A stretch of DNA of 64,000 nt from Ctena decussata (lineage: Eukaryota > Mollusca > Bivalvia > Lucinida > Lucinidae), in contig OZ022505.1 of NCBI GenBank assembly GCA_963989385.1, positions 60,143,737-60,207,736 on the forward strand. Direction: 5' to 3'. Of this stretch, positions 42,699 through 53,157 are shown piece after piece. The position numbers and the translations under genes are program-made. Numbering within the stretch: the stretch's first letter is position 1; each line of letters starts with the position of its first letter. The notes below the pieces were generated by a model, which did not search any database, had not been told where the DNA came from, and was given only the letters and a program-made list of their open reading frames with translations.

Positions 42699-44245
42699 AC
42701 AAGAGGGTCATGAGGCCCTGAATCGCTCACCTGAGCAATTAGCAAAGTGGCTTTTTCTTATGTCTGAAATTGTCAAAATATGAGTAGGGTCAAAAGTCAA
42801 AGAATGACCATGACTTCTTGTACTCATAAATCTTCATGTAGTCATTAAGACAACCATATATACCATTTTAGGCCAAAATCTTCAAAACTTTCCATGAAAT
42901 CGTATATTCTAGCATTTTCCCATATTTGACCATGCCGCAAAAAAGGTCAAGGTAAACCCAAGGTCATCCTTTGTATAGTCTTTGTAGTACTCTAATACTC
43001 CATGCTATTTACCAAGTTTCAAGGCCATAGGTGTATTGGTTCTGGAGAAGAAAACTATTAAACATTTATACCATAAATGTGTATGGCGGCCATGTTGGTC
43101 ATGTGACCTGGACCGCTGAACAAATTTTCATTCCCCCTCAAGGCTATATATATAATGTGTTTACAAATGGCCCTTTGAGGAAATGTTTGAAATAGTCAAA
43201 ATATGAGAGCTCTGGTTCAAAGGTCAAAGAATGACCTTGACCTCTTGTACTCAAAATTATTCATGACCTCATTAAGACGGTTGTACATACCAACTTTTAG
43301 GTCAAAAACTTCAAACGTCCCATGAAATCTTATGTTCTAGCATTTTCCCATATTTGACCTTGCCGTAAAAAGGTCAACGTCAACCCAAGGTCGTAATTTG
43401 AACAATCTTGATAGTACTCGAGAACACAATGCTACATACCAAGTTTCAAGGCCATCTGTCGATTGGTTCTGGAGAGGAAGACTTTTAAAGGTTTTTACCA
43501 TATAGGGGCATGGAGGCCATTTTGGTCATATGAACTTGATGTTTGAATAAATTTTCATTCCCTCAACCCTTGAAGGCTCTATTTGAAGTTTGGTTTCAAG
43601 TGGCCCAGTGGCTTTTGAGGAGATTGTTTAAAATTGTCAAATATGAGAGTTCTGGATCAAAAAGTCAAAGAATGACCTTCACAGCTTGTACTCATAAATC
43701 TTCATGTACTCATTTAGAGGACTGTATGTATGAATTAGCCCTAATTCTTTAAAACTTTCCATAAAATCTTTTGTTCTAGCATTTTCCCATATTTGACCTT
43801 GCCGTAATATGGTCAAGGTCAACCCAAGGTCATCATTTTAAACAATCTTGATAGTACACGAGTACCCAATGCTACATACCAAGTTTCGAGGCCATCGATC
43901 TATTGGTTCTGTAGCAGAAGATTTTAAAGGTTTTTGCCATATGTGGGCCTGGCGGCAATGTTGGAACCTGGACCGTTTGAACAAATTTTCATTCCCTCAA
44001 CCCCTGGAGGCTCTGTATGAAATTTTGGTAACAATTGGCCTAGTGGTTTTGTGGGGAGATTATTTGAAATTGTCAAAATATGAGAGTTCTGGGTCAAAGG
44101 TCATAGAATGACCTTGACCTCTTGTACTCACAAATCTTCATTTACTCATTCAGATGACTGTATATACCAATTTTTAGGCCTTAATCTTCAAAACTTTCCA
44201 TAAAATCTTATGTTCTAGCATTTTCCCATATTTGACATTGCCGTA
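42699..44245 (-). mobile_element. Hairpin-ended tandem-unit element A7, truncated (minus orientation)
   Basis: Plus-strand left edge ACAAGAGGGTCATGAGGCCC and GAATCGCTCACCTGAGC is the hairpin/CTTGTT end of family A read in reverse. Units of about 430-450 bp: TTCTAGCATTTTCCCATATT recurs near 42910, 43337, 43775 and 44213. The sequence leaves the family at about 44245 inside a unit, so the CGTC-box end is missing. Confidence 0.75.
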
Positions 44246-45089
44246 TCTCACATAGCTTCTAATATGCGTTGTATGGTTCCTTGGCGAGATGCGGGTTTTA
44301 AAAGGGTAACGGTATCTAATTACTAATTACTTAACGAATTTTGTCCAGCTTAATTATTTCAATTGAATGGTGTGAATTATCGAGTCTAGCCAACGTTTTC
44401 TCATCGTAATGCTCAGATTGAAGCAGGCTTGTATGAGACGAGCAAGTTCCTTGCGTCTAAGTGTTTCTTCAATTTAATGTTTTTAGCCAAAGTCACTGAA
44501 AATGTTGTGCGTATTTTTTTGTTATAAAATATAATATACAAAATATATAACAAACACGCTTCATTTTTTCAATTTGAAATTCTGTGAGAAGCCTCAGCGT
44601 TGTTTTTGATTTTGAAGGTAGGTGCGTTGTAAAGAAAATTCAGGATTTTTTTCTGTAGGGAGGTGACAGTATTTGGGTGAGTGCCTTTCGACTTCATTAT
44701 CTTAGCTTACAATTATCTGAGCATTACATGAGCTTCGATCGCGTATTCAAGAGGGAAATCGAGAAACTATGGGCAATTTAGAGCAAAACACCTATATGTT
44801 AAAATTGAAATTTAGGTCCATTTATCATTTTGAAATCTGGGGACTTAAACTTTCTGCCGTTGTAAGGGCAAATAGTTAAGGCGTACTTTAAGGTATGTGT
44901 CACATTTTACGATCGGTGAACGACTGTAAAACAAATAGAAAATATGTCCCATACCTTTTTTGACTGTCACTAATTCTCCATTTTTCTTTGAAGTCTGTGC
45001 GTCCTATTTGAGAAGCCTCAGCGTTGTCGTGAAGCCTGTGCGTTCAATTGACCAGTGTGATTTTCTATGGTCTATCAATCTCTGAAAAT
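44246..45089. other. Spacer, no gene
   Basis: No credible gene. GAAGCCTCAGCGTTGT occurs twice (about 44588 and 45012), the second time in a slightly longer context, suggesting a short local duplication. Confidence 0.4.
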
Positions 45090-45265
45090 TGAGCTGCGAC
45101 ACGAGAAAACCAACAAAGTGGTTGTGCGCCCACCCAGTCCCACCAGCATCTTCGCTAAGCACTTAAAAGGTAGCTAAGGGTCTAAGCTACATCCATGCGG
45201 ACAGCGAATACTCTGATCAGACGGGGCGCACAATGTTTTTGTTGGTTTTCTCGTGTCGCGGCTCA
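45090..45265. mobile_element. Palindromic MITE, family M1, copy 6 (internally deleted)
   Basis: TGAGCTGCGACACGAG to CTCGTGTCGCGGCTCA, with GTGGTTGTGCGCCC inside, but only about 176 bp long: one inner flank is missing. Confidence 0.85.
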
Positions 45266-45929
45266 AATATGTGATTTGTCTCAAAAATGAATACACACGT
45301 AACTTTTCATTTTAAACTATTGATAATTATATCGAAGTAAATGTTCTGGTCCAAGAAAATTTAATTTGAGATAACAGGAGTTGATACAATGTATGCAAAG
45401 ATTAATTGGAAACGTGTCCAACTTATATTCTTTGATCTAAACGGGTAGTCTGAGACATCAATGTTTGACACAAAGAGAGTGAACTTACTTAGCATATATA
45501 ACACAGAATGAAATGATTTGCGAATGATTATTTGTTAGAGAAAATCTGAAGATTCTGTCTAAAGAATTTCAAGTTGTTATGTCATTTAAAAATTGGCAGA
45601 ACATAGCATGCTCCAATACCAATGACGTCATAGGTCATTTGCCATAGCAACTAACAGTTCATGTTGATGTGATGTCAAAGTGACGTCATTGAGACGTTAT
45701 TCTGCCAAGGTACTAAGCACAACATTTTGTAATTCCATAGTTTCTATGGTAACAGATCTCTGGTATATTCTCACTTATAATTCGAGAGAAGCATGGCATA
45801 CAGTGTATTCCATGCTCCTCTCAAATTATAAGTGAGACGCTACCTGAAATTCGTACAATGGAAAAGCGTGATTTTCTTAAAGTTAACCTGTCATTCATTC
45901 TGAAATAATTTAATTACCTGCTATATTTC
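45266..45929. other. Spacer with a small palindrome at 45765-45838
   Basis: No gene. GTCTCACTTATAATTTGAGAG is approximated by its reverse complement around GCATGGCATACAG...TCCATGC, a ~70 bp hairpin. TGACGTCA-like words appear near 45624 and 45680. Confidence 0.45.
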
Positions 45930-46513
45930 TTTGCTTCGTGCCCCAGTGAGTCATTTACCACCCACTTCATACGTGTGCAGTTTCCCTCCAGTATCATTTA
46001 GCATGAATCTCTACAAGCTCTTGATCATCATAAATGTCAAACGTTTTTAATCATGCAAAGAATCACCATCATAGATAGGCATGTACTTAAAGCTTTCTGC
46101 CCTGGAGGACCATTTACCAAATAATTACAAACGTGTGTTTTTCTCCATTCAAAATATCTTTTTACTAGTTAATATTTTGCCACAGATATAACTGAGCACG
46201 CATTTCTTCAGGTTTCCCACCTGACACAAGTAGCATACACATCACAAGCGTCACGATGTTTTTCATCCAGTTTGTTTAATAACAAAAGTTCTTCATACTT
46301 TCCGCTCTTCTTTACTTTATGGCAAAACTAACAAAAGCAAGTGGATTTTCTGAAATACGAACAAACACGTCAATCAACATTTATTCAGTTCTTCATGCAT
46401 TTGAAATTGTGTATCACAGAACCAAAATGATAATAATGATTTATCTCCAGAATAATCAAGTATGTGCCTCTTCAAGGTTCCGTTTCCCACATACATCACA
46501 AATAAATTGTACC
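45930..46513 (-). pseudogene. Decayed zinc-finger remnants
   Basis: On the minus strand the text resembles finger linkers and cores (for example ACTGGAGGGAAACTGCAC near 45980 and TGTGATGTATGTGGGAAACG near 46495), with stops and indels. Similar text lies at 50985-51735, suggesting one originally longer minus-strand ZF tract split by element A8 and others. Confidence 0.55.
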
Positions 46514-49466
46514 AACAAGAGGGCCATGAGGCCCTGAATCGCTCACCTGAGTATGGTGGCCATGTAGGTCATCTGACTTAGACCGCTTGAATAAATTTTC
46601 GTTCCCTCAGCCCCTGGAGGCTGTGTATGAAATTTGGTTATAATTAGCCCTGTGGCATTTGAGAAGTCTTAAATTATCAAAATATGATCGACATGGGTCA
46701 GAGGTCAAATAATGACCTTGACCTCTTGTACCTGCAAATCTTCCATGTACTAACTAAGACGACCAATTTTTAGGCCAAAATCTTCTGTGAAATCTTATGT
46801 TCTAGCATTTTCCCGTACTTGACCTTGCCTTAAGAAAGGTCAAGGTCAGCCCAAGGCCATCTTTGAACAATCTTGATAGTACTCAAGTACCTGATGCTAT
46901 ATACCAAGTTTCAAGGTCATCGATTATTTGGTTCTTGAGAATATGTGTAAAGGTTTTTCCCGTATATGGGCATGGCGGCCATGTTGGTCATGTCACCCAG
47001 ACTGTTTGAAAAAATTTAATTCCCTCAGCCCCTAAGGGTTCTATATGAATTTTGGTTACAATTGGCCCAGTGGCCTTTTAGGAGATGTGTGAAATGGTCA
47101 CAATATGAGATACCAGGGTTCAAGAATGACATTGACCTCTTGTACATATTAATTTTCATATACTCATTAAGATGACTGTATACACCAATTTTCAGGTCAA
47201 AATCTTCCACAATTTCCACGAAATCTTGTGTTCTAGCATATTCCTACATAAAGCACCAGAAAGAAAATTTTACCATGTTGTACAAAAGGTCAAGGTCAAC
47301 CCAAGGTCATAATTTGAACAATCTTGGTAGTACTTGCGTACCCGATGCTACATACCAAGTTTCAAGGCCATCAGCATATTGGTTCTGGAGAAGAAGATTT
47401 TTAAAGGTTTTTATTATATATGAGCGTGGCGGCCATGTTGGACATGTAACTACGACCGTTTGAATAAATTTTCGTTCTCTTGTCCCCTAGAGCCTCTACA
47501 TGAAATTTGGTTTCAACTTGCCAAGTGGCTTTTGAAGAGAGGTAATATGAGAGACCATTGTCAAAGGTCAAAGAATGACCCTGATCTCTTGTACGTAAGA
47601 ATTTTTTCATGTACTTATTAAGATGACTGTATATACCAATTTTCAGGTCAAAATCTTCAACAGTTTCCATTAAATCATTATCTTCTAGCATTTTCCCATA
47701 CAAAAAGCACCAGAAAGCAAACTGACCTTGCCGTACAAAAGGTCAAGATCAACCCAGGGTCATAATTTGAACAATCTTGGTAGTACTTGCGTACCCGATG
47801 CAACATACCAAGTTTCAAGGTCATTGGCCTATTGGTTCTGGAGAGGAAGATTTTTATAAAAGGATTTTACCATATATGGGCGTGGTGGCCATGTTGGTCA
47901 TGTGACTAGGACAGTTTGAACAAATTTTCTTTCCCTTTCCCCCTAGAACCTTTACATGAAATTTGTTTAAAATTTGCCCTATGGCTTTTGAGGAGATGTG
48001 TGAAATTGTTGCAATGTGAGAGTTCTGGGCCAAAGGTCACAGAATGACCTTGGCCTCTTGTATGCATAATTTTTTATGTACTCATTAAGATGACTTATTA
48101 TATCAATTTTCAGGTCAAAATCTTCAACAATTTCCGAGAAATCTTATGTTCTAACATTTTCCCATATAAAAGCACCAGAAAGCAAATTTGAACTTGCCTT
48201 ACAAAAGGTCAAGGTCAACCCAAGGTCATAATTTGAACAATCTTGGTAGTACTCGTGTACTCGATGCTACATACCAAGTTTCAAGGCCATCGGCTTATTG
48301 GTTCTGGAGAAGAAGATTTCTAAAGGTTTTTACCATATATGGGCATGGCGGTCATGTGACTAGGACCGTTTGATCAACTTTTTGTTCCCTTGCCCCCTAG
48401 AGCCTCTACATGATATTTGGTCACAATGAATCGACCCAGTGGCTTTTGAGAAGATGTGTGAAAGTGTCGCAATATGATAGACCAGGGTCAAAGGTAAAAG
48501 AATGACCTTGGCCTCTTGTACGCATAAATTTTCATGTACTCATTAAGATGACTTATTATATCAATTTTCAGGTCAAAATCTTTAACAGTTTCCAACAAAT
48601 CTTGTGTTCTAGCATTTTCCCATATAAAAGAACCAGAAAGCAAATTTGACCTTGGCGTACAAAAGGTCAAGGTCAACCAAGGGTCATAATTTGAACAATC
48701 TTGGTAGCACTCGTGTACCCGATGCTACATACCAAGTTTCAAGGCCATCGGCATATTGGTTTTGGTGGAGAAGATTTTTAAAGGTTTTTACCATATATGG
48801 GCATGGCGGCCATGTTGGTCATGTGACTAGGACCGTTTGAACAAATTTTCGTTCCCTTGCCCACCTAGAGTCTCTACATGAAATTTGGACACAATTGGCC
48901 CAGTGGTTTTTGAGGAGATGTGTGAAATTGTCGCAATATGAGAGACCAGGGTCAAAGGTCAAAGAATGACCTTTACCTATTGTACGCACAAATTCTCATG
49001 TACTTATTAAGGTGACTGTATATATCAATTTTCAGGGCAAAATCTTCAACAGTTTCCAAGAAATCTTATGTTCTAGCATTTTCCCATATAAAAGCACCAG
49101 AAAGCAATTTCGACCGTGCCGTAAAAAGGGTCAAGGTCAACCCAAGGTCATAATTAGAACAATCTTGGTAGCACTCGCATACCCGATGCTATGTTTCAAG
49201 ACCATCTGCCTATTGGTTCTGGAGAAGAAGATTTTTTTATAGGTTTTTACCATATATGGGCCATGTTGGTCATGTGACCAGGACCGTTTAACAACTTTTC
49301 GTTCCTAAGTCCCCTTGAGGCTACATATGAAATTTGGTTACAATTGGCCCAGTGGTTTCAGAGGAGAAATTGTTTGAAATTGTGGACGGACGGACGGGCA
49401 AAGGACGGACGACGGAGCCTTACCATAGTTTAAGTTCCCCCGGAGCCGCTGGCTCAGGTGAGCTAA
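46514..49466 (-). mobile_element. Complete hairpin-ended tandem-unit element A8 (minus orientation)
   Basis: The plus-strand left edge AACAAGAGGGCCATGAGGCC then CTGAATCGCTCACCTGAG is the CTTGTT/hairpin end. The right edge GGAGCCGCTGGCTCAGGTGAGCTAA, preceded by GGACGGACGGGC, is the CGTC-box end. Six ~460 bp units: TTCTAGCA(T) recurs near 46800, 47231, 47692, 48148 (as TTCTAACA), 48608 and 49072. Inserted in decayed ZF sequence. At ~2.95 kb it is the longest uninterrupted family-A copy here. Confidence 0.85.
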
Positions 49467-49690
49467 AAATTAGGAATCAAACATTTGACCGAAGCTTGAA
49501 TCATAAAAATAAATTGCATAAAAATATTTTTTTCCTTTCTATTCAATATGTCTGTATGGCGGCACAGGACTGCGTCAAACATACTTGAATCGGATCACGT
49601 GACACTCTAATAGAAATGATAAACAGATATACCCCCAAAATTGAAATGAAAACTGGCATCACTACAAAACTGAGTGTCCATGAATCTTGG
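49467..49690. other. Short spacer, no gene
   Basis: About 220 bp of unrecognised AT-rich sequence. Confidence 0.4.
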
Positions 49691-50750
49691 TTTTATCCAT
49701 GCAAAATCATTTCCAATGCTCATCGATATCTCTGGGGTTCTGAATAACTGCATGAGAGCTGCTCGGTATGCTTTTAGCAAAGCGCTAGAGGCTCATTTTG
49801 GGACTCGTTTGCGTTTTTCATGAAAGGCCTGAATTAGCTATTGAGAACTTTCCTGAAGCCTCTGGTGATTAGAATGGGTGTGTAACAACATCTCTGAAGC
49901 ATGCTCAATCGGATTTAAAACGTGTCATCTACTAGGCTCGTCCATGTGGACGATTGTCTCTGTCCCAAGGTACTGGTTCATCACAATAACACTGTGAGGA
50001 CGAGTACTTTTTGTCCATTAAAATGATTTAGTAGGCCAGTTTAAGCAAAAACGGTAAGAAATAGAAACACGAAGCTAATTTGCGCGCGTGCATGTTGGTT
50101 ATAAGGCCTGGTTTGACTCAATTCCAAATAAATGTGAGGCGACAGTGTGCAACAGGTGACGCAATTGGCAACTGGGTCACTGGACCCATGTTCTTTTCAC
50201 AGGTGAGCCCAGATTGTGTGTAGATATCTACGATGGTAGGAGAAATGTGTGACACCTACTAGGTACACGTCGTGTAGATTATTATGTGGAATATGACACG
50301 TCTCGAGGAGAGTGGGTGACGGTAAAGGTCGGCATCTGGACTGGCAGCTGCGTGGACTGGTGTATGCCAGCCAGAGGCGCTATGATTGGTGTCCGAGTTA
50401 AGAATTACATTTTATTATCCAATTACGAGACCGTTTGCTGATGTTTTTGGCGTTGGCATCATCGTATCACATGGCAAATATAGTGGACCAGTACCTTGAT
50501 TCAGAAACAATCCTCCGCATTGACATGAAAATTGGATCACAAGTTTTAAATCCGACTGAGCATGCATTGGACATGTCCCGCCGCCAATTTTAATCATCAG
50601 AAGCTTCATGAAAGCACGGAGAGCTCATTAAAGCCTTTCTCAAAAAATGGCTGAGTTCCTACCAATGGCTTACCGAGTAGCTGTCATGCAGTTATCAAGA
50701 TCCTCAGAAGGCACACTGAGAAGTGAAAATCATTTTGGAGCGGTAAAGCC
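49690..50750 (+). mobile_element. Decayed Tc1-like transposon remnant with inverted arms
   Basis: At about 50125-50400 the plus strand gives, with stops, RRQCATGDAIGNWVTG, then FFSQVSP and VDYYVEYD...GEWVTVKVGIW. This resembles the Tc1-type transposase segment around the second catalytic Asp (W-x-R-V-L-F-S-D-E-S-R-F) and its GGGSVMVW motif. About 49700-50030 matches the reverse complement of 50420-50745 (AATAACTGCATGAGAGCTGC against GCAGTTATCAAG..., and CAAGGTACTGGT near each inner edge). The frame is broken, so it is a dead element. Family assignment is tentative. Confidence 0.45.
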
Positions 50751-51157
50751 GATAAGAATAGACATTTAGTTTTGTGATAATGCCAGTTTTCACTTTGATT
50801 TTAGGGGTATGCCAATTCTTACATTTCTGCTGGTATGTCACGTGTCAGATCAGATTGCAATATGTGTCCTGCATCTTGTGCAGCCTTGATAGATGGATTC
50901 AACAAAAGAAAATTTTGAACAAAAAAATTGTCGATATAAAAATTTCAGTCAAATGCTTGATCCTGACTTTTTTTTGTCCAGGAAGGTATATCCCCATCAT
51001 TAATAAGCACGTGCATCTTCAAGTGTGCTGCCAGTGTACACTGAGCACCACAAATGTAACAATTAAATTATTTAAACCTCAGAGTAAATAAGTATTTGCC
51101 TCTTCCAGGTTCCATTTCCCGAAGACATCACAGATACAAGGTATATCCCCATTCTGA

Positions 51158-51321
51158 GGAGCGGCTGTAGTGTAGTGGATAACACTCCGGACTACCAATC
51201 CAGGGATCGCAAGTTCGAACCCCCGCTTCTCCGGTCTTTCGGATGAGACTTTAAACCGAGGTCCCGTCTCCATATGACCTCGTTGGTGGGACGTTAAACC
51301 CGAGTTCACTCACTCACTCAC
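51158..51321 (+). mobile_element. tRNA-derived SINE with 14-bp target duplication
   Basis: Head GGAGCGGCTGTAGTGTAGTGG with B-box AAGTTCGAACCCCCG, then the body TTTCGGATGAGACTTTAAAC and GAGGTCCCGTCTCC, ending in TTAAACCCGAG and a (CACT)n tail. The body matches what I recall as the conserved core of molluscan MetaSINE/Nin-DC type SINEs. The direct repeat tatccccattctga lies at 51144-51157 and 51322-51335. Intact ends imply a relatively young insertion. Confidence 0.9.
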
Positions 51322-51384
51322 TATCCCCATTCTGAATAAGCACGAGCATAGAGTTAGCTGTCAGTGAACAGTGAGTACCACAAA

Positions 51385-51621
51385 TGAGCCGCGACACGAG
51401 AAAACCAACAAAGTGGTTGTGCGCCCAGCGCAGACTTAGATTAGCCTGTGCATCCACCCAGTCTGGCTAGACTCTTCGCTTAGTACGTAAAGAGTAGCTA
51501 AGGGTCTAAGCTACCTCCATGCGGACAGCGAAGACTCTGATCAGACTGGGCGGATGCCCAAGCTGATCTGAGTCTGCGCTGGGCGCATGACAACTTTGTT
51601 GGTTTTGTCGTGATGCGGCTA
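51385..51621. mobile_element. Palindromic MITE, family M1, copy 7
   Basis: TGAGCCGCGACACGAG at the left; the right end is diverged (GTCGTGATGCGGCTA). Flanked by AAA and AAATG. Inserted in decayed ZF sequence. Confidence 0.85.
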
Positions 51622-51734
51622 AAATGTACATGTAACAAGCATGTGATTTTACCTCCATAATAAATAAGCTTGCGCTTTTTCAAGTTAAGTTTCAATTTGA
51701 ATTGTTGAACACACAAGTTATAAGCATATGACTT

Positions 51735-53157
51735 AATACCAGTATGAACTACCATGTGTCTATTCACATGATTCAAGGATCCTGCAATTGTAAATTGTTT
51801 TCGGTACTACAAACATCTCAAGCATGTTGTTCCTCTCCGTTATTAATCAGCATGTGTCCTTTCAAGTATGCTGCCAGTTTGAACTGTTGAGAACAAACAT
51901 CACAATCATGTGGTTTCTATGCAATACATGCTTTTTCTCTCTTGTGTATGTCTTTTAAAAGCACATGTATCTTTTAACTCATCTCTGTGCAAATTATTTG
52001 CCACAGAACTGTCAAGCATGTGGTTTCTCTTCAGTATGAAATTGCACGCGTCTTTTCAGATAAGGTGCCCGTGTGTCTTTAAGTACGACGCCTGTTTCAA
52101 CTGTTGATCACAAACATCACAAGCATGTGGTTTCTCTCCAGTAGGAAAACGCATGTGTCAAGTCTCATGCCTGTTTTCCTCAGATATCACAAGTATATCT
52201 GCAGAATGAATAAGCATATGGTCCTTCAGATGCCCTGACTTTAACTGTTAGTCGCAGTTATCACAAACATGGGGTTTTGTACCAGTGCGATTATGCTATA
52301 TAACGTTTATGTCCCTTGAAGTCCCCTGCCCCTGTAAACTGTATTTTTAGATAGCACAAGCATATGGTTTATCTCCCCTAATGAATAAGTATATGAGTCT
52401 TAAGGTTTCAAGTCCTTGTAAAATGTTTACCGCCTACATCCCAAACATGAAAGTCCCCTCCAATATTGATGCGTTTTTGTACCTTTCAAGGCTCACACGT
52501 TTGTAAACATTTAATACACACATCACAATATGATTTATATTCAGAATAAATAAGCATATGTTCTTAAATTTTCTGGTCATTATAAATTGTTTGCCAAAAA
52601 AGTACAAGCATATATTTTTCTTGAACTAATTAGCATGAGCGTCTTCAAACTGTTTGCTTGTATGAACTTTCTACCACAAACTTAACAAGCATGCCGTAAG
52701 TTTATAGTGTCCAGTGTGAATACGCGTGTGGAAATATTTTTACCTCTGTAAATTGCTAACAAGCATAAGATGCTACAGTGTTAATTAACATGAGTCTGTT
52801 TAAGCCTCCCGCCATGTAAACTGTTTATCATAGACATCCAAAAATGTGATTTCACCCCAGTTAGAATAATAAAGGCGTTTCTTCAAGTCTCTTGTCCCTG
52901 CGTTGTTTTATCATAGTTATCACAAGCATATGGCTTATCTCCATAACGAATAAGCATATGATCTTTCAGATTTCCTTTTGCTTGTATAAGTATGTGACTA
53001 TTCATTTTTTATACCTCTGTCAATAGTTCATAATCGTTTGGTTTCACAACAGTGTGAATACGTTTGTATCTCCCCAAGCTTCCCGCCCGTATAAACTGTT
53101 TATCACAGACATCACAAGCATGTGGTGTCTCTCCAGTATGAACAAGCTTGTGTTCGT
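51735..53157 (-). pseudogene. Decayed zinc-finger remnants of locus 3
   Basis: Minus-strand counterpart of 34360-36245. It includes a near-complete finger pair at about 53040-53160 (YKRFH-type end, DKQFIRAG on the minus strand) that belonged to the 3' end of the gene, followed by progressively damaged fingers. No usable frame. Confidence 0.7.

Larger units (their letters stand above)
50985..51734 (-). pseudogene. Decayed zinc-finger remnants carrying a SINE and a MITE
   Basis: Minus-strand finger text with damage: CICDVFGKWNLEEA near 51100-51145, and GIKSYAYNLCVQQFK near 51700. Phrases such as GAATAAGCAC and CACAAATG recur. Extends the ZF tract of arm 2 beyond the point where arm 1 homology ends. 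Interrupted by a SINE at 51158-51321 and an M1 MITE at 51385-51621. Confidence 0.6.

Noticed and set aside
7741..49466. Firm classification of family A as Helitron
   Set aside because: A terminal hairpin is present, but the end is CTTGTT and not CTRR, a TC start is not clear, and no Rep/helicase gene is in the window.
51158..51235. Functional tRNA
   Set aside because: Has A and B boxes but belongs to a SINE with body, tail and target duplication.
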